A DNA stretch of 37,833 nt from Curtobacterium luteum (lineage in GTDB: Bacteria > Actinomycetota > Actinomycetes > Actinomycetales > Microbacteriaceae): positions 1 to 37,833 of the forward strand of contig NZ_LDQC01000035.1 of the NCBI RefSeq assembly GCF_001475545.1, read 5' to 3'. How positions within the stretch are numbered: position 1 is the first letter of the stretch; every line of letters begins with the position of its first letter. Below the pieces are notes generated by a model. It saw nothing but the letters and a program-made list of their open reading frames with translations, was not told where the DNA came from and did no database searches. The translations under genes were made by a program, and so were the position numbers. Below are positions 30,825 to 37,833 of this stretch, piece after piece.

Positions 30825-32750
30825 GTGAGCGCAGCGGAGTACGACAACCAGCAGCAGCCCGCCACGCTGTGGGCCGACGCGTCGGCGACGCCGGACGGAC
30901 ACGTCCCGAGCGGAGACGACGGAACTCCGGCCCGCCCGCACGACGAGGCCGCGGCCCAGGCCGAGGCCGCCGGCAACGCCGCTGCCGAGCACCTCTCGCC
31001 CGCGTTCCCGGACCGCGCAGCGTGGGGTACCGCGTCCAAGCTCCGTGCCTGGCAGGTCGAAGCCCTCACGAAGTACTTCGAGACGGAACCGCGCGACTTC
31101 CTCGCCGCGGCCACCCCCGGCGCCGGCAAGACGACCTTCGCGCTCCGGCTCGCCACCGAGCTGCTCGCCCGCGGGACGGTCGACCGGATCGTCGTCGTGG
31201 CCCCCACCGAGCACCTCAAGCGCCAGTGGGCGGACTCCGCGGACCGCGTGGGCATCCGCATCGACCCGATGTTCAAGAACGGCGACGGCATGTTCGGCCG
31301 GCACTACCAGGGCGTGGCGATCACCTACGCCCAGGTCGGCATGAACCCCGAGGTGCACCAGCGGATCACGGCCGGCGGCAGGACCCTGGTCATCCTCGAC
31401 GAGGTCCACCACGGTGGGGACGCTCTCACCTGGGGCGACGGCATCCGGGAGGCCTTCACCAAGGCCACGCGTCGGCTGTCCCTGTCGGGCACCCCGTTCC
31501 GCTCGGACACGGCACCGATCCCGTTCGTGCAGTACGCGCCCGACGAGCAGGGCATCCGGACGTCGATCTCCGACTACAACTACGGCTACGGGCGGGCGCT
31601 CAAGGACGGCGTCGTCCGGCCCGTGCTCTTCATGGCCTACGCCGGGCAGATGCGCTGGAAGACCCGCATGGGCGACGAGATGTCGGCGTCGCTCGGCGAG
31701 CAGGTGACGAAGGACATCACCGCGCAGGCGTGGCGGACCGCGCTCTCACCCGACGGCGAGTGGATGCCCGCGGTGCTCAGCGCCGCCGACAAGCGCCTCA
31801 CCGAGGTCCGGCGTGGCGTCCCGGACGCGGGCGGCCTGGTGATCGCGACCGACACGACCACCGCCAGGGCGTACGCGCGGATGCTCACGCAGATCACGGG
31901 CGAGCGGCCGACCGTCGTGCTGTCCGACGAGGCCGCAGCATCCGAACGCATCGGCGCCTTCGCCGAGGGCGACTCGCGCTGGATGGTCGCCGTCCGCATG
32001 GTCTCCGAAGGCGTGGACGTGCCCCGGCTCTGTGTCGGCGTGTACGCCACGAGCGCGAGCACGCCGCTCTTCTTCGCCCAGGTGATCGGCCGCTTCGTGC
32101 GAGCCCGACGCCGCGGCGAGACGGCGTCGGTGTTCCTCCCGAGCGTGCCCGGGCTGATGGCACTCGCGGCCTCCCTCGAGCTCGAACGCGACCACGCGCT
32201 CGACCGCCCGAAGGACGCCGACGACGGGATGTACAACCCCGAGGACGCGATGGTCGCGGAGGCCAACCGCGAGGACCGCGCCTCGGAGAGCCTGCTGGAG
32301 GTGCAGCCGTTCGAGGCGCTCGACTCGCAGGCCTCGTTCGACCGCGTGCTCTACGACGGGGGCGAGTTCGGTACCGGGGGCGAGGTCGGTTCGCTCGAGG
32401 AGCTCGACTTCATCGGCATCCCCGGGCTGCTCGAACCCGACCAGGTGCGCGACCTCCTGCGGGCCCGGCAGGCCTCCCAGGCGAAGCGGTCCAAGGGTCG
32501 GACGGCGAAGGACGGACTGCCGAAGCCCAAGCCGGAGACCGACCGACCGATGTACCTGACGCTCAAGGAGCAGCGGACCGAGCTCGCACGCCTCGTGTCG
32601 ATCTGGTCACGCCACTCGAACGAGCCGCACGGCGCGATCCACGCCGAACTCCGTCGGATCAGCGGCGGCCCGGCGGTGGCGCAGGCGAGTGTCGAGCAGA
32701 TCCAGAAGCGCATCGACGTGCTGCGCTCCCGGATCGGCGGCCGACGGTGA
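30825..32750 (+). CDS. DEAH-box superfamily 2 helicase
   Basis: The 641-residue product has a polar N-terminal extension of about 65 residues, then the SF2 core: motif Q-like LRAWQVEAL, Walker A ATPGAGKTT (97-105), DEVHH (192-196), SGTPFR (221-226) and, in the second RecA lobe, VSEGVDVPRL and the arginine-finger motif VIGRFVRARRRG. A basic C-terminal region follows, consistent with nucleic-acid binding. RNA or DNA cannot be decided as substrate. GTG 30825 is preferred to GTG 30804 because the TAGAAT promoter lies between them. It follows dinB on the same strand but has its own promoter. Confidence 0.88.
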   Translation: MSAAEYDNQQQPATLWADASATPDGHVPSGDDGTPARPHDEAAAQAEAAGNAAAEHLSPAFPDRAAWGTASKLRAWQVEALTKYFETEPRDFLAAATPGAGKTTFALRLATELLARGTVDRIVVVAPTEHLKRQWADSADRVGIRIDPMFKNGDGMFGRHYQGVAITYAQVGMNPEVHQRITAGGRTLVILDEVHHGGDALTWGDGIREAFTKATRRLSLSGTPFRSDTAPIPFVQYAPDEQGIRTSISDYNYGYGRALKDGVVRPVLFMAYAGQMRWKTRMGDEMSASLGEQVTKDITAQAWRTALSPDGEWMPAVLSAADKRLTEVRRGVPDAGGLVIATDTTTARAYARMLTQITGERPTVVLSDEAAASERIGAFAEGDSRWMVAVRMVSEGVDVPRLCVGVYATSASTPLFFAQVIGRFVRARRRGETASVFLPSVPGLMALAASLELERDHALDRPKDADDGMYNPEDAMVAEANREDRASESLLEVQPFEALDSQASFDRVLYDGGEFGTGGEVGSLEELDFIGIPGLLEPDQVRDLLRARQASQAKRSKGRTAKDGLPKPKPETDRPMYLTLKEQRTELARLVSIWSRHSNEPHGAIHAELRRISGGPAVAQASVEQIQKRIDVLRSRIGGRR

Positions 32751-32757
32751 GCGTCCG

Positions 32758-32967
32758 GTGATCGAGCCCGTCGACGACCGGACGTGGCTCGTCAAGCGTG
32801 ACGCGGAGTCCTCGCCCGAGGCGATCATCGACCGCTTCGGCGGCGGCTACCGATTGCGGCGGTTCTCGCTCACGGAGTCCCGGCGGACGCCGCACGGGGT
32901 GTTCACGGGCCCCGAACTCGCCGAGACCGCGTGGTGGCGCCTCCGTGATCGTCGCGGCGCACTTTGA
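32758..32967 (+). CDS. Small hypothetical protein, 69 residues
   Basis: I do not recognise a family. The product is soluble, mixed charge, and reads like one small domain (RTWLVKRDAESSPEAIIDRF, GGGYRLRRFSL). GTG 32758 lies seven bases after the helicase stop, with GGTGAG just upstream that could act as a ribosome site. The short gap and shared strand suggest co-transcription with the helicase. G/C-ending codons throughout support real coding. Confidence 0.6.
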   Translation: MIEPVDDRTWLVKRDAESSPEAIIDRFGGGYRLRRFSLTESRRTPHGVFTGPELAETAWWRLRDRRGAL

Positions 32968-32981
32968 CAGCACGACGGGGC

Positions 32982-32987
32982 TAGCGT
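32982..32987 (+). promoter_or_regulatory. Leaderless -10 (TAGCGT) of the FNT channel gene
   Basis: TAGCGT ends seven bases before GTG 32995. Confidence 0.6.
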
Positions 32988-32994
32988 CCGAGCG

Positions 32995-33834
32995 GTGACC
33001 GACGATCAGCGCCGCGAAGCCGGCCGGAGTGACGCCCCGGTCGAGGACGAGATCCACGACTCCTTCGAGGCCGTCGTCGAGGAGGGCACGGAACGCCTCC
33101 GACGGACGACCCGGGTCGTGCTCGCCACCGGGTTCGCCGGCGGACTGGAGATCGGCCTCGGCGTGATGGCGTACCTCGCCGTCCTGCACGAGACCGACAG
33201 CCACCTCCTCGCCGGCCTCGCGTTCGGCGTGGGACTCGTCGCGCTGTACCTGGCGCACAGCGAGCTGTTCACAGAGAACTTCCTCATGCCGATCGTGGCG
33301 CTGGTCGCGCGTGAGGGGACGGTCGGCCAACTGCTGCGCCTCTGGGCCGGGACCCTCGCGGCCAACCTCGCCGGCGGGTGGCTGTTCATGTGGCTCGTCG
33401 TCCAGGCGTTCCCGCAGTGGCACGACGAGCTCGAGGAGTCCGCACGGCACTACGTCGACACGCCGTTCGGGCTCCAGGTCGCGGTGCTCGCCGTCCTCGG
33501 CGGCAGCACGATCACGCTCGTGACGCGCATGCAGCAGGGCACCGACTCCGACCCCGCGAAGATCGTCGCCGCGGTGATCGGCGGGTTCCTCCTGTCCGGG
33601 CTCCAGCTGTTCCACTCGATCCTCGACTCACTGCTCGTCTTCGGAGCGATCCAGGCCGGGGCGTCGATCAGCTACGGGCAGTGGATCGGGTGGTTCGGCT
33701 ACACCCTCCTGTTCAACGTGGTCGGGGGCGTCGTCCTCGTCACCGCCCTCCGCCTCGTCCGGTCGGCGGACCTCCTGCAGCACCGCCGACGCGGCGCTCC
33801 GGACGAGCCGGGCCGGGGGAGCGGCGAGCAGTGA
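32995..33834 (+). CDS. Formate/nitrite transporter (FNT) family membrane protein
   Basis: The 279-residue product has a soluble N-terminus (EIHDSFEAVVEEGTERLRRT) followed by six hydrophobic segments, the FNT channel layout. FNT-like stretches include NFLMPIVAL, the reentrant-loop region around AGTLAANLAGGW, and LFHSILDSLL with the histidine expected in the pore. The extended N-terminus is more like the YfdC branch than FocA or NirC, so the substrate could be an anion other than formate. GTG 32995 follows a TAGCGT leaderless promoter. It converges on the GNAT gene with a three-base gap. Confidence 0.85.
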   Translation: MTDDQRREAGRSDAPVEDEIHDSFEAVVEEGTERLRRTTRVVLATGFAGGLEIGLGVMAYLAVLHETDSHLLAGLAFGVGLVALYLAHSELFTENFLMPIVALVAREGTVGQLLRLWAGTLAANLAGGWLFMWLVVQAFPQWHDELEESARHYVDTPFGLQVAVLAVLGGSTITLVTRMQQGTDSDPAKIVAAVIGGFLLSGLQLFHSILDSLLVFGAIQAGASISYGQWIGWFGYTLLFNVVGGVVLVTALRLVRSADLLQHRRRGAPDEPGRGSGEQ

Positions 33835-33837
33835 TCG

Positions 33838-34338
33838 TCAGCGGACCATGCGGAGCGACCGTTCGATCGGGCCGAACGACGACGTCGCCCCGTCCGTGAC
33901 GAACCCGTTCCGCCGGTAGAACGCCTGCGCCCGCGGGTTGTCGTCGGCCACCCACAGCGAGGCCGGCCGGTCTCCGAGCACCGCGTCGAGCAACGCCTGC
34001 CCGGCACCCGTGCCGTGCGCGCGGGCGAGGACGTAGAGCATCGTCAGCTCCTCCGGTCGCACCGGTGACCCGCCGTCCGCCGTCGGCGTCGGCTGCACGG
34101 CGCCGAACCCGACGATCTCGTCGCCGTCGAGGGCGACCACCGACGAGAGCACCTGTTCGGTCAGGTTCGTCCGCCACATCGCGATACGGGGTTCGACCGC
34201 GAACCACGGACTGGAGTCCGGGTCGTCGACGTGCCGCCAGTAGGTCTCCCGCCACGAGGTCGCGTGCACGAAGGCGATCTGCTCCGCGTCCGCGAGCGTC
34301 GCCGGTCGGACGGTCAGGGCGTGCGCGAGGGGAGCCAT
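33838..34338 (-). CDS. GNAT-family N-acetyltransferase
   Basis: The 166-residue product has the GNAT fold: an N-terminal VRPATLADAEQIAFVHATSWRE, the strand LTMLYVLARAHGTGAGQALL with the acetyl-CoA-binding R-x-x-G-x-G/A, and a final NPRAQAFYRRNGF. The substrate is unknown. The frame extends to 34404, but ATG 34338 gives the usual N-terminus and lies six bases after a TACCGT -10 element. Confidence 0.88.
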   Translation of the reverse strand: MAPLAHALTVRPATLADAEQIAFVHATSWRETYWRHVDDPDSSPWFAVEPRIAMWRTNLTEQVLSSVVALDGDEIVGFGAVQPTPTADGGSPVRPEELTMLYVLARAHGTGAGQALLDAVLGDRPASLWVADDNPRAQAFYRRNGFVTDGATSSFGPIERSLRMVR

Positions 34339-34344
34339 GCGGTC

Positions 34345-34350
34345 ACGGTA
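34345..34350 (-). promoter_or_regulatory. Leaderless -10 (TACCGT) of the GNAT gene
   Basis: TACCGT on the minus strand ends six bases before ATG 34338. Confidence 0.55.
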
Positions 34351-34418
34351 CCGATCCGGCGAACGACGACGCCGATCCCGGTCGGCGCGGCTTGGTGACG
34401 CCACCAGGGAAACTCCGG

Positions 34419-34424
34419 TAGACC
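34419..34424 (+). promoter_or_regulatory. Weak leaderless -10 (TAGACC) of ndh
   Basis: TAGACC misses the final T of TANNNT but ends six bases before ATG 34431, matching the other leaderless genes. Confidence 0.4.
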
Positions 34425-34430
34425 GGACAC

Positions 34431-35759
34431 ATGGCAGATTCGATCCCGCACGTCCTGGTCCTCGGTGGCGGCTCCGCCGGCTACACGACCGTCAAGCAGC
34501 TGCAGAAGCACGCTGCGACGGTCCCGATGCGCATCACGCTCGTCGACCAGAACACCTACTACACGTACCTGCCGTTCCTGCCGGAGGTCGCCGGCGGTCA
34601 CATCGCGCCGAAGGACGTCACCTTCGAGCTGCGTCGTGCGCTGAAGCGGACCCGGGTCATCCAGGGCAAGGTCACCGGGATCTCGTCGAAGGACAAGACC
34701 GTGTCGATCTCGACGGCCGGCGGCGACGACCGCACCCTCGGGTACGACCAGCTCGTCGTCGCGCTCGGGTCGGTGACGCGCACGTTCCCGACCCCGGGCC
34801 TCGAGGAGTACGGCGTCGGCTTCAAGACCGTCGAGGAAGCCGCGTACGTCCGTGCGAAGCTCCTCGACAACATCGCCAAGGCAGCAGCGACCCGCGACGA
34901 AGACGAGCGACGTCGCCTCCTCACGAGCATCTTCGTCGGCGGTGGGTACACCGGCGTCGAGGCCATCGGCGAGCTCTTCGACGTGTCGCAGGCCGCGATC
35001 GGGACCTACCCGTCGCTGGCCGGTGAGCACCCCCGTTGGGTCCTCATCGACGCCCTCGACCGCGTGGCACCCGAGGTCGGCCCCGAGCTGTCGAAGTGGA
35101 CCCTCGAATCGCTGCGCGCCCGCGGGATCGACGTCCGCTTGAAGACGACCATGCCGAGCGCCGAGGGCGGCGTCATCAAGCTCTCCGACGGCGACGAGTT
35201 CGCTGCCGGGCTGCTCGTGTGGACCGCCGGCGTGAAGCCGAACCCGCTGCTCGACGCCACCGACCTGCCGCGCGGACCGAAGGGCCACCTCGCCGCGAAC
35301 GCGAAGCTCCAGGTCGAGGCCGAGGACACCCACGAGGTCGTCCCCGGCGTCTGGGGCCTCGGCGACGTGGCGCAGGTCCCCGACCTCACGGCGGAGAAGC
35401 AGCCGGCGTACTACCCGCCGAACGCCCAGAACGCCGTCCGTCAGGCCGTGGTCGCGGCGGACAACGTCGTCGCGACGATCACCGGCAAGCCGCTCGAGGA
35501 GTACCGCCACCCGTCGATCGGCACCGTGGCCTCCTACGGTGTCGGCAAGGGCGCGGCGAACATCAAGGGCGTCAAGATGACGAACCTGTTCGCCTGGCTC
35601 GCGCACCGCGCGTACCACGTGTACGCGATGCCGACGCTGAACCGGAAGGCGCGCATCGTCATCGGCTGGATCACGGGTGCCGTGTCCGGTCGCGACGCGA
35701 CCTCCCTGATCAAGGAGACGGACCCGCGACGCAACTTCGTCGAGGCGTCGAAGAGCTAG
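34431..35759 (+). CDS. ndh: Type II NADH dehydrogenase
   Basis: NDH-2 passes electrons from NADH to the quinone pool without pumping protons. The 442-residue product has the FAD motif VLVLGGGSAGYTT (8-20), the NYYTYLPFLPEVAGG-type segment after the first strand, the NAD-binding IFVGGGYTGVE, and VWGLGDVAQVPD for FAD. A C-terminal amphipathic stretch could attach it to the membrane. Length fits the family. The last codons, including the stop, are part of a 52-bp tandem duplication. It complements the heme A and oxidase-assembly genes at the other end of the window. Confidence 0.9.
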   Translation: MADSIPHVLVLGGGSAGYTTVKQLQKHAATVPMRITLVDQNTYYTYLPFLPEVAGGHIAPKDVTFELRRALKRTRVIQGKVTGISSKDKTVSISTAGGDDRTLGYDQLVVALGSVTRTFPTPGLEEYGVGFKTVEEAAYVRAKLLDNIAKAAATRDEDERRRLLTSIFVGGGYTGVEAIGELFDVSQAAIGTYPSLAGEHPRWVLIDALDRVAPEVGPELSKWTLESLRARGIDVRLKTTMPSAEGGVIKLSDGDEFAAGLLVWTAGVKPNPLLDATDLPRGPKGHLAANAKLQVEAEDTHEVVPGVWGLGDVAQVPDLTAEKQPAYYPPNAQNAVRQAVVAADNVVATITGKPLEEYRHPSIGTVASYGVGKGAANIKGVKMTNLFAWLAHRAYHVYAMPTLNRKARIVIGWITGAVSGRDATSLIKETDPRRNFVEASKS

Positions 35760-35851
35760 GAGACGGAACGCGGCATCAGGCCGCAACTTCGTCGAGGCGT
35801 CGAAGAGCTAGGAGACTGAACGCGGCACCAGGCCGCGACTTCGTCGAGGCC
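35730..35851. repeat. 52-bp tandem duplication of the ndh 3' end
   Basis: Units at 35730-35781 and 35782-35833 differ at two bases; a third partial copy starts at 35834. The first unit holds the last codons and stop of ndh, and the later copies repeat them outside the gene. Confidence 0.9.
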
Positions 35852-35876
35852 TCCACGTCGTCGACGCTCCCACCTG

Positions 35877-35922
35877 ACGGACGGGAGGCGCGGTGCCAGC
35901 TGGCACCGCGCCTCCCGTCCGT
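35877..35922. repeat. 46-bp perfect loopless palindrome, copy 2
   Basis: The sequence is exactly self-complementary around CCAGCTGG (centre 35899/35900). Its central 38 bp also occur at 5658-5701; only the outer flanks differ. It probably terminates ndh. Confidence 0.85.
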
Positions 35923-36083
35923 TCGTGGTACGTGCCCGTCGCGACGCGCGCGGTTCGTGACGTGACCTCAGCCGCAGTGCGCCGCGTCGCGCGCGGACAG
36001 CGTGCGTGGACAGGGTGCGCGGACCTGGGACGGCGTGGACGCCCGAGCGGTGAGCGTGGATGTTCCGAGCGAGAGGAGCGTCC

Positions 36084-37223
36084 ATGCGCGCCATGACGTA
36101 CCGCGGCCCGTACCGGGTCCGCGTCGAGGACAAGCCGGACCCGCGGATCGAGCACGAGAACGACGCCGTCGTCCGGGTCGAACGGGCCGCGATCTGCGGT
36201 TCCGACCTGCACCTGTACCACGGGATGATGCCCGACACCCGGGTCGGCCACACGTTCGGGCACGAGTTCATCGGGGTCGTCGAGCAGGTGGGTCCCTCGG
36301 TGGCGCACCTCAACGTCGGTGACCGGGTGATGGTGCCGTTCCACATCTCGTGCGGGTCGTGCTGGTTCTGCGCCCGCGGGCTCTTCACCAACTGCCACAA
36401 CGTGAACGCGAACGCCACCGCTGTCGGCGGGATCTACGGCTACTCCCACACCACCGGTGGCTTCGACGGCGGGCAGGCGGAGCGGGTCCGCGTCCCGTTC
36501 GCGGACGTCGGCCCCGAGGTCATCCCGCCGTGGCTCGACGACGAGGACGCCCTCCTCCTGACCGACGCCCTCGGCACGGGGTACTTCGCGGCGCAGCTGG
36601 CATCGATCCGGGAAGGGGACACCGTCGTGGTGCTCGGTGCGGGGCCGGTGGGACTGTTCGCGGCGAAGTCGTCGTGGTTCATGGGGGCAGGTCGCGTGAT
36701 CGTGGTCGACCAGCTCGAACACCGCCTGGAGAAGGCGCGGACGTTCGCGCACGCCGAGACGATCAACTTCGCCGAGGTCCCCGACGTCGTGCTCGAGATG
36801 AAGCGGCAGACGGACTTCCTCGGTGCCGACAGCGTGATCGACGCCGTCGGGGCCGAGGCGGACGGCAACGCCACCCAGCAGGTCACGGCCTCGAAGCTCA
36901 AGCTGCAGGGAGGGTCGCCGACCGCGCTGAACTGGGCGATCGACGGCGTCCGGAAGGGTGGCACGATCTCCGCGATCGGTGCGTACGGCCCCATCCCGAG
37001 TGCGGTGAAGTTCGGCGACGCGATGAACAAGGGCGTCACCATCCACGCGAACCAGGCGCCCGTGAAGCGGCAGTGGCCGAGGCTGCTGGAACACATCCGG
37101 GCCGGGCACCTCAAGCCGAGCGACATCATCACGCACCGCATCCCGCTCGAGCACATCGCCGAGGGCTACCACCTGTTCTCGTCGAAGCTCGACGGGATCA
37201 TCAAGCCCGTCATCGTCCCGTGA
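36084..37223 (+). CDS. Zinc-dependent alcohol dehydrogenase
   Basis: The 379-residue product is a medium-chain zinc dehydrogenase: catalytic zinc ligands C38 and H60-E61, four structural zinc cysteines C90, C93, C96 and C104, and the NAD motif VLGAGPVG. The insertion and the LTDALGTGYFAA segment are like formaldehyde dehydrogenase-type members, but the substrate is not established. ATG 36084 has GAGAGGAG seven bases upstream; the earlier ATG at 36060 lacks a site and would swallow it. It forms a two-gene operon with the following small gene. Confidence 0.9.
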   Translation: MRAMTYRGPYRVRVEDKPDPRIEHENDAVVRVERAAICGSDLHLYHGMMPDTRVGHTFGHEFIGVVEQVGPSVAHLNVGDRVMVPFHISCGSCWFCARGLFTNCHNVNANATAVGGIYGYSHTTGGFDGGQAERVRVPFADVGPEVIPPWLDDEDALLLTDALGTGYFAAQLASIREGDTVVVLGAGPVGLFAAKSSWFMGAGRVIVVDQLEHRLEKARTFAHAETINFAEVPDVVLEMKRQTDFLGADSVIDAVGAEADGNATQQVTASKLKLQGGSPTALNWAIDGVRKGGTISAIGAYGPIPSAVKFGDAMNKGVTIHANQAPVKRQWPRLLEHIRAGHLKPSDIITHRIPLEHIAEGYHLFSSKLDGIIKPVIVP

Positions 37224-37234
37224 AGGAGCACGCC

Positions 37235-37828
37235 ATGACCGACCACACCCCGTACATCGCGGACCCGCCCCGTCGTGTCCCGACCGCCGACGAGCTCCGC
37301 GCCCGGATCCCCGGGTGGGGGAGCGACCTCGACCCTGCCGATCGCCCGTCGGTGCCCAAGCTCTCGCGAGCGGCCGGGTCCGCGACGGGCGTGCACTGGG
37401 ACGTCCCCACGCAGCAGCTCGGCGCCGAAGGACGCGAACGCTCGATCGAGCACGCGCACGTCACGCCGGTGTTCGGGACGGCGCAGCCCCTGCGTGGCGT
37501 CGCCGGAGCGGTCCGGCGGGTCGCCTACGCGAGGTTCAGCGAGGGGCGCCTGGCGCACTGGTTGCTGCTCGTCCTCGGGGACCGGATCGACGTGGCGACG
37601 CACCGCGTGACGGATGCGCTCCGGGGCCGACCGGACCGGGTCGTGCACGAGACGGGGGTGCGCGCTGAGCTCGTCGGGCGCCCGGTCGCGTCGCGCCTCG
37701 GCTCGTCGCGACGGGACTGGCGGCACGGGGTGCTCGATCCGCTGGTCGCCAACTGGGGCTGGCTGGCCGCGGCCGCCGGCGTCGTGCTGGTGGTGCGTCG
37801 GGTCGCCCGCTCGCGTCGCTCACGGTGA
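37235..37828 (+). CDS. Conserved hypothetical protein partnered with the alcohol dehydrogenase
   Basis: The 197-residue product begins with a polar region containing PTADELRARIPGWGSDLDPA and a RSIEHAHVTPVFGTAQP block. It ends with one hydrophobic helix (about residues 173-190) and a basic tail, so it is probably attached to the membrane by its C-terminus. I recall similar proteins next to zinc alcohol dehydrogenase genes in other actinobacteria, but no function is known to me. ATG 37235 has AAGGAG eight bases upstream and follows the dehydrogenase stop by 11 bases. Confidence 0.8.
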   Translation: MTDHTPYIADPPRRVPTADELRARIPGWGSDLDPADRPSVPKLSRAAGSATGVHWDVPTQQLGAEGRERSIEHAHVTPVFGTAQPLRGVAGAVRRVAYARFSEGRLAHWLLLVLGDRIDVATHRVTDALRGRPDRVVHETGVRAELVGRPVASRLGSSRRDWRHGVLDPLVANWGWLAAAAGVVLVVRRVARSRRSR

Positions 37829-37833
37829 CGGCC

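Noticed and set aside
32964-32969. A perfect TTGACA as -35 for the FNT gene
   Set aside because: The spacer to TAGCGT is only 12 bases, too short for a normal -35/-10 pair, and the sequence includes the stop codon of the preceding small gene.
1-37833. CRISPR arrays, tRNA or rRNA genes, insertion sequences or prophage genes
   Set aside because: I looked for regular spaced repeats, tRNA-like TTCRANNC arms, and transposase, integrase or phage proteins, and saw none. The tandem repeats found lack unique spacers.

Overview
The window is a chromosomal core segment of a high-GC Gram-positive actinobacterium. Protein family content, gene order and the very GC-rich, G/C-ending codon use fit the family Microbacteriaceae, and Curtobacterium is my best guess from general resemblance; no 16S or other marker is present to prove it. 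I found no tRNA, rRNA, CRISPR array, insertion sequence, prophage gene or composition break, so there is no sign of a genomic island.

Layout. 1-10.1 kb: heme A synthase (ctaA, minus strand) diverges from a SUF iron-sulfur operon sufB-sufD-Rieske ferredoxin-sufC-sufT that lacks sufR, sufS and sufU. Then come bioY (minus), an ABC-F ATPase, and a minus-strand cluster of a DUF3099-like membrane protein, a 102-residue Cys/His protein and SURF1. 10.2-16.6 kb: fabG, serB, divergent glgC and glgM/glgA, an orphan ABC ATPase, type B ribosomal protein L31 and a DEDDh exonuclease. 16.6-25.6 kb: trehalose synthase, an alpha/beta hydrolase translationally coupled to a GT4 glycosyltransferase, a membrane-anchored hypothetical, a histidine phosphatase coupled to a sirtuin, a SpoU-type RNA methyltransferase and a DD-carboxypeptidase. 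25.6-37.8 kb: a lipoprotein, a class C beta-lactamase-like hydrolase, an SGNH hydrolase, an acyl-CoA-dehydrogenase-fold flavoprotein, DNA polymerase IV, a DEAH helicase, a 69-residue protein, a formate/nitrite-type channel, a GNAT enzyme, NDH-2, a zinc alcohol dehydrogenase and its small partner.

Themes. Respiration and Fe-S biogenesis (ctaA, SURF1, suf, ndh) and alpha-glucan/trehalose metabolism (glgC, glgM, treS) recur. The most distinctive signal is not a protein. At least sixteen genes start 6-8 nt downstream of a TANNNT -10 hexamer, mostly TAG or TAC variants, with no room for a Shine-Dalgarno site, so their mRNAs should be leaderless. At three divergent gene pairs the two -10 hexamers interlock on one shared TA dinucleotide (pattern ANNNTANNNT); in two of these both genes start 6-7 nt away, leaving only 23 bp between start codons. 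This signal also fixes several start codons.

Other non-coding structure: a dispersed family of GGGAGGC/GCCTCCC-armed palindromes, including two loopless palindromes with the same 38-bp core 30 kb apart; a TTCTCCACANCCGG box at identical spacing upstream of two leaderless promoters; two unrelated 15-bp minisatellites; and a 52-bp tandem duplication of the 3' end of ndh.
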